The notes beneath the pieces are model-generated. The model was not told the origin of the DNA. It was given only the letters and a program-made list of their open reading frames with translations, and did no database searches. The position numbers and the translations under genes are program-made. Source: Oscillospiraceae bacterium (lineage in GTDB: Bacteria > Bacillota > Clostridia > Oscillospirales > Ruminococcaceae). From it: a stretch of DNA of 59,458 bases. How positions within the stretch are numbered: the stretch's first letter is position 1; the number at the start of each line of letters is the position of its first letter. Location of the stretch: the NCBI GenBank assembly GCA_017848115.1, contig JAGAKZ010000044.1:1-59458 (forward strand), given 5' to 3'. Positions 58,648 to 59,458 of this stretch are shown piece by piece.

Positions 58648-59458
58648 ATGCGCTTTAAGAAAGTTTTGTGTATGACAACACTAGTGACATTACTATTTCC
58701 GGTTGTGCAGAACATTGAGTATGTTGATGCGGCGAAGTATAGTATTGATATTGTCGTTGATACTGTAGAGATTGATATTAATGATATACCTGAGGATAGG
58801 TGTGTTAAGGTTGGGATTTCGCTTAGGAATAATCCGGGAATGAGTGCTATTTTCATCCCATTAGAAAAAGATAGTAGAATAAAATATAGTGATTATAACG
58901 ACAAATTTCCTCTTGAATCTCATATTCCTTTAAAAAGTATATCGGTAGATTTATGTACTGACGACATAAATATTTTCACCATAGCACCATGTGAGAATAT
59001 TATTGAAAGCAATATTTTACTTTGTACGGCTACATTAATTATTCCTGAAAGTGCTTCTATAGGTGATTATTATTCATTAAATATATTACCATTGTATGAT
59101 GAACTCGCTTTATGTTTCTATAATAATGATAGACAAGCTTTTTTTGAAGATTGTTTTAATATAACAAATGGTGGTATACATATCGTTGGAGCTGAGTTAT
59201 CTCAAACTGAGCCTCCTCAAACCGATCCACCACAAACTGAACCACCTCAAACCGAACCACCTCAAACAGAGCTACCTCAAACCGAACCACCTCAAAACTC
59301 AACATCATCAGCTACCTCTACAACTATAGAATCTACCACAATTACAACAACATCTATCACACTCTCAACAAACGAATCAACGGTCACAACAAAAGAAAAC
59401 ACAACAATCTCAACAACTTCTGTTACCACTACTTCTTCTGTTTCAAGTATAACAACAA
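58648..59458 (+). CDS. Secreted cohesin-like protein with Gln/Pro/Thr repeat linker (3' end outside window)
   Basis: At least 270 codons, open to the window edge. AAAGGAG precedes the ATG. Signal peptide MRFKKVLCMTTLVTLLFPVV with cleavage near VDAAKY. Residues about 30-185 have a cohesin-like strand pattern (VKVGISLRNNPGMSAIFIPL, CTATLIIPESASIGDYYSL, ITNGGIHIVG) in canonical order. A linker of seven PPQTE-type units follows, then a Thr/Ser-rich run that continues past the edge. It is likely a cell-surface scaffold or anchoring protein; the C-terminal modules (more cohesins, dockerin or sorting signal) are not visible. Confidence 0.75.
   Translation, partial: MRFKKVLCMTTLVTLLFPVVQNIEYVDAAKYSIDIVVDTVEIDINDIPEDRCVKVGISLRNNPGMSAIFIPLEKDSRIKYSDYNDKFPLESHIPLKSISVDLCTDDINIFTIAPCENIIESNILLCTATLIIPESASIGDYYSLNILPLYDELALCFYNNDRQAFFEDCFNITNGGIHIVGAELSQTEPPQTDPPQTEPPQTEPPQTELPQTEPPQNSTSSATSTTIESTTITTTSITLSTNESTVTTKENTTISTTSVTTTSSVSSITT

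Overview
The window looks like a chromosomal segment of an anaerobic, low-GC, spore-lineage Firmicute, most likely a Ruminococcus-like member of the Oscillospiraceae (inference). The reasons are cohesin-like lipoproteins with Thr-rich linkers, a protein with a dockerin motif, the [FeFe]-hydrogenase maturases HydG and HydF with their TM1266-type regulator, SpoIIP, a dnaG-rpoD pair, and Clostridia-style small genes such as DUF1292 and the CD1247-like protein. Promoters are close to the TTGACA-N17-TATAAT consensus and most genes have clear Shine-Dalgarno (SD) sites.

Layout. 0-7 kb: an IS200-type transposase next to an ECF sigma/anti-sigma pair, then an acyl-CoA-ligase-like enzyme, a HAD phosphatase and a phosphoglucomutase. 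7-12 kb: a small membrane protein, rpmE, a YigZ protein, dnaG, rpoD and an Rrf2 regulator. 11.75-13.15 kb: a gene-free stretch bracketed on the minus strand by a consensus promoter and a 27-bp-stem terminator, containing a tandem array of Shine-Dalgarno/AUG/stop cassettes. I read it as a large (about 1.37 kb) uncharacterised RNA; it is the most unusual object here. 13.2-14 kb: DUF1292 gene and a 6S RNA candidate. 14-23 kb (minus): a PASTA-like pseudokinase, a membrane protein, an operon of two M42 peptidases, a GNAT and a PLP lyase, and the hom/ACT operon. 23-26.6 kb: two GGDEF membrane proteins (one degenerate) and a protein with 13 copies of a MYQQQPMN-type repeat. 26.6-31 kb (minus): a PP2C, vWA, kinase and LRR module resembling the TerY-P triad. 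31-40 kb: tRNA-Arg(CCG) with a promoter pointing antisense across it, a papain-like hydrolase, spoIIP, homoserine O-acyltransferase, a soluble biotin-dependent carboxyltransferase set, a pseudouridine synthase and a VanY-type carboxypeptidase. 41-46 kb: a U32-like iron-sulfur protein and the efp-pepQ-aroQ-yqeG cluster. 46-49 kb: hydrogenase maturation. 49-59.5 kb: secreted and cell-surface functions, with three cohesin-like lipoproteins (two with the halves of the cohesin fold in reversed order), gapA, a Thr-rich anchored SGNH hydrolase, topB, a dockerin-motif protein and a cohesin-like scaffold protein cut by the window edge.

Methionine/threonine precursor genes (hom with its ACT regulator, homoserine acyltransferase), cohesin/dockerin surface proteins and phospho-signalling modules are the recurring themes. 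A short leader hairpin with an identical CCGCAG/CTGCGG stem precedes three unrelated minus-strand genes and may be a genome-wide element.
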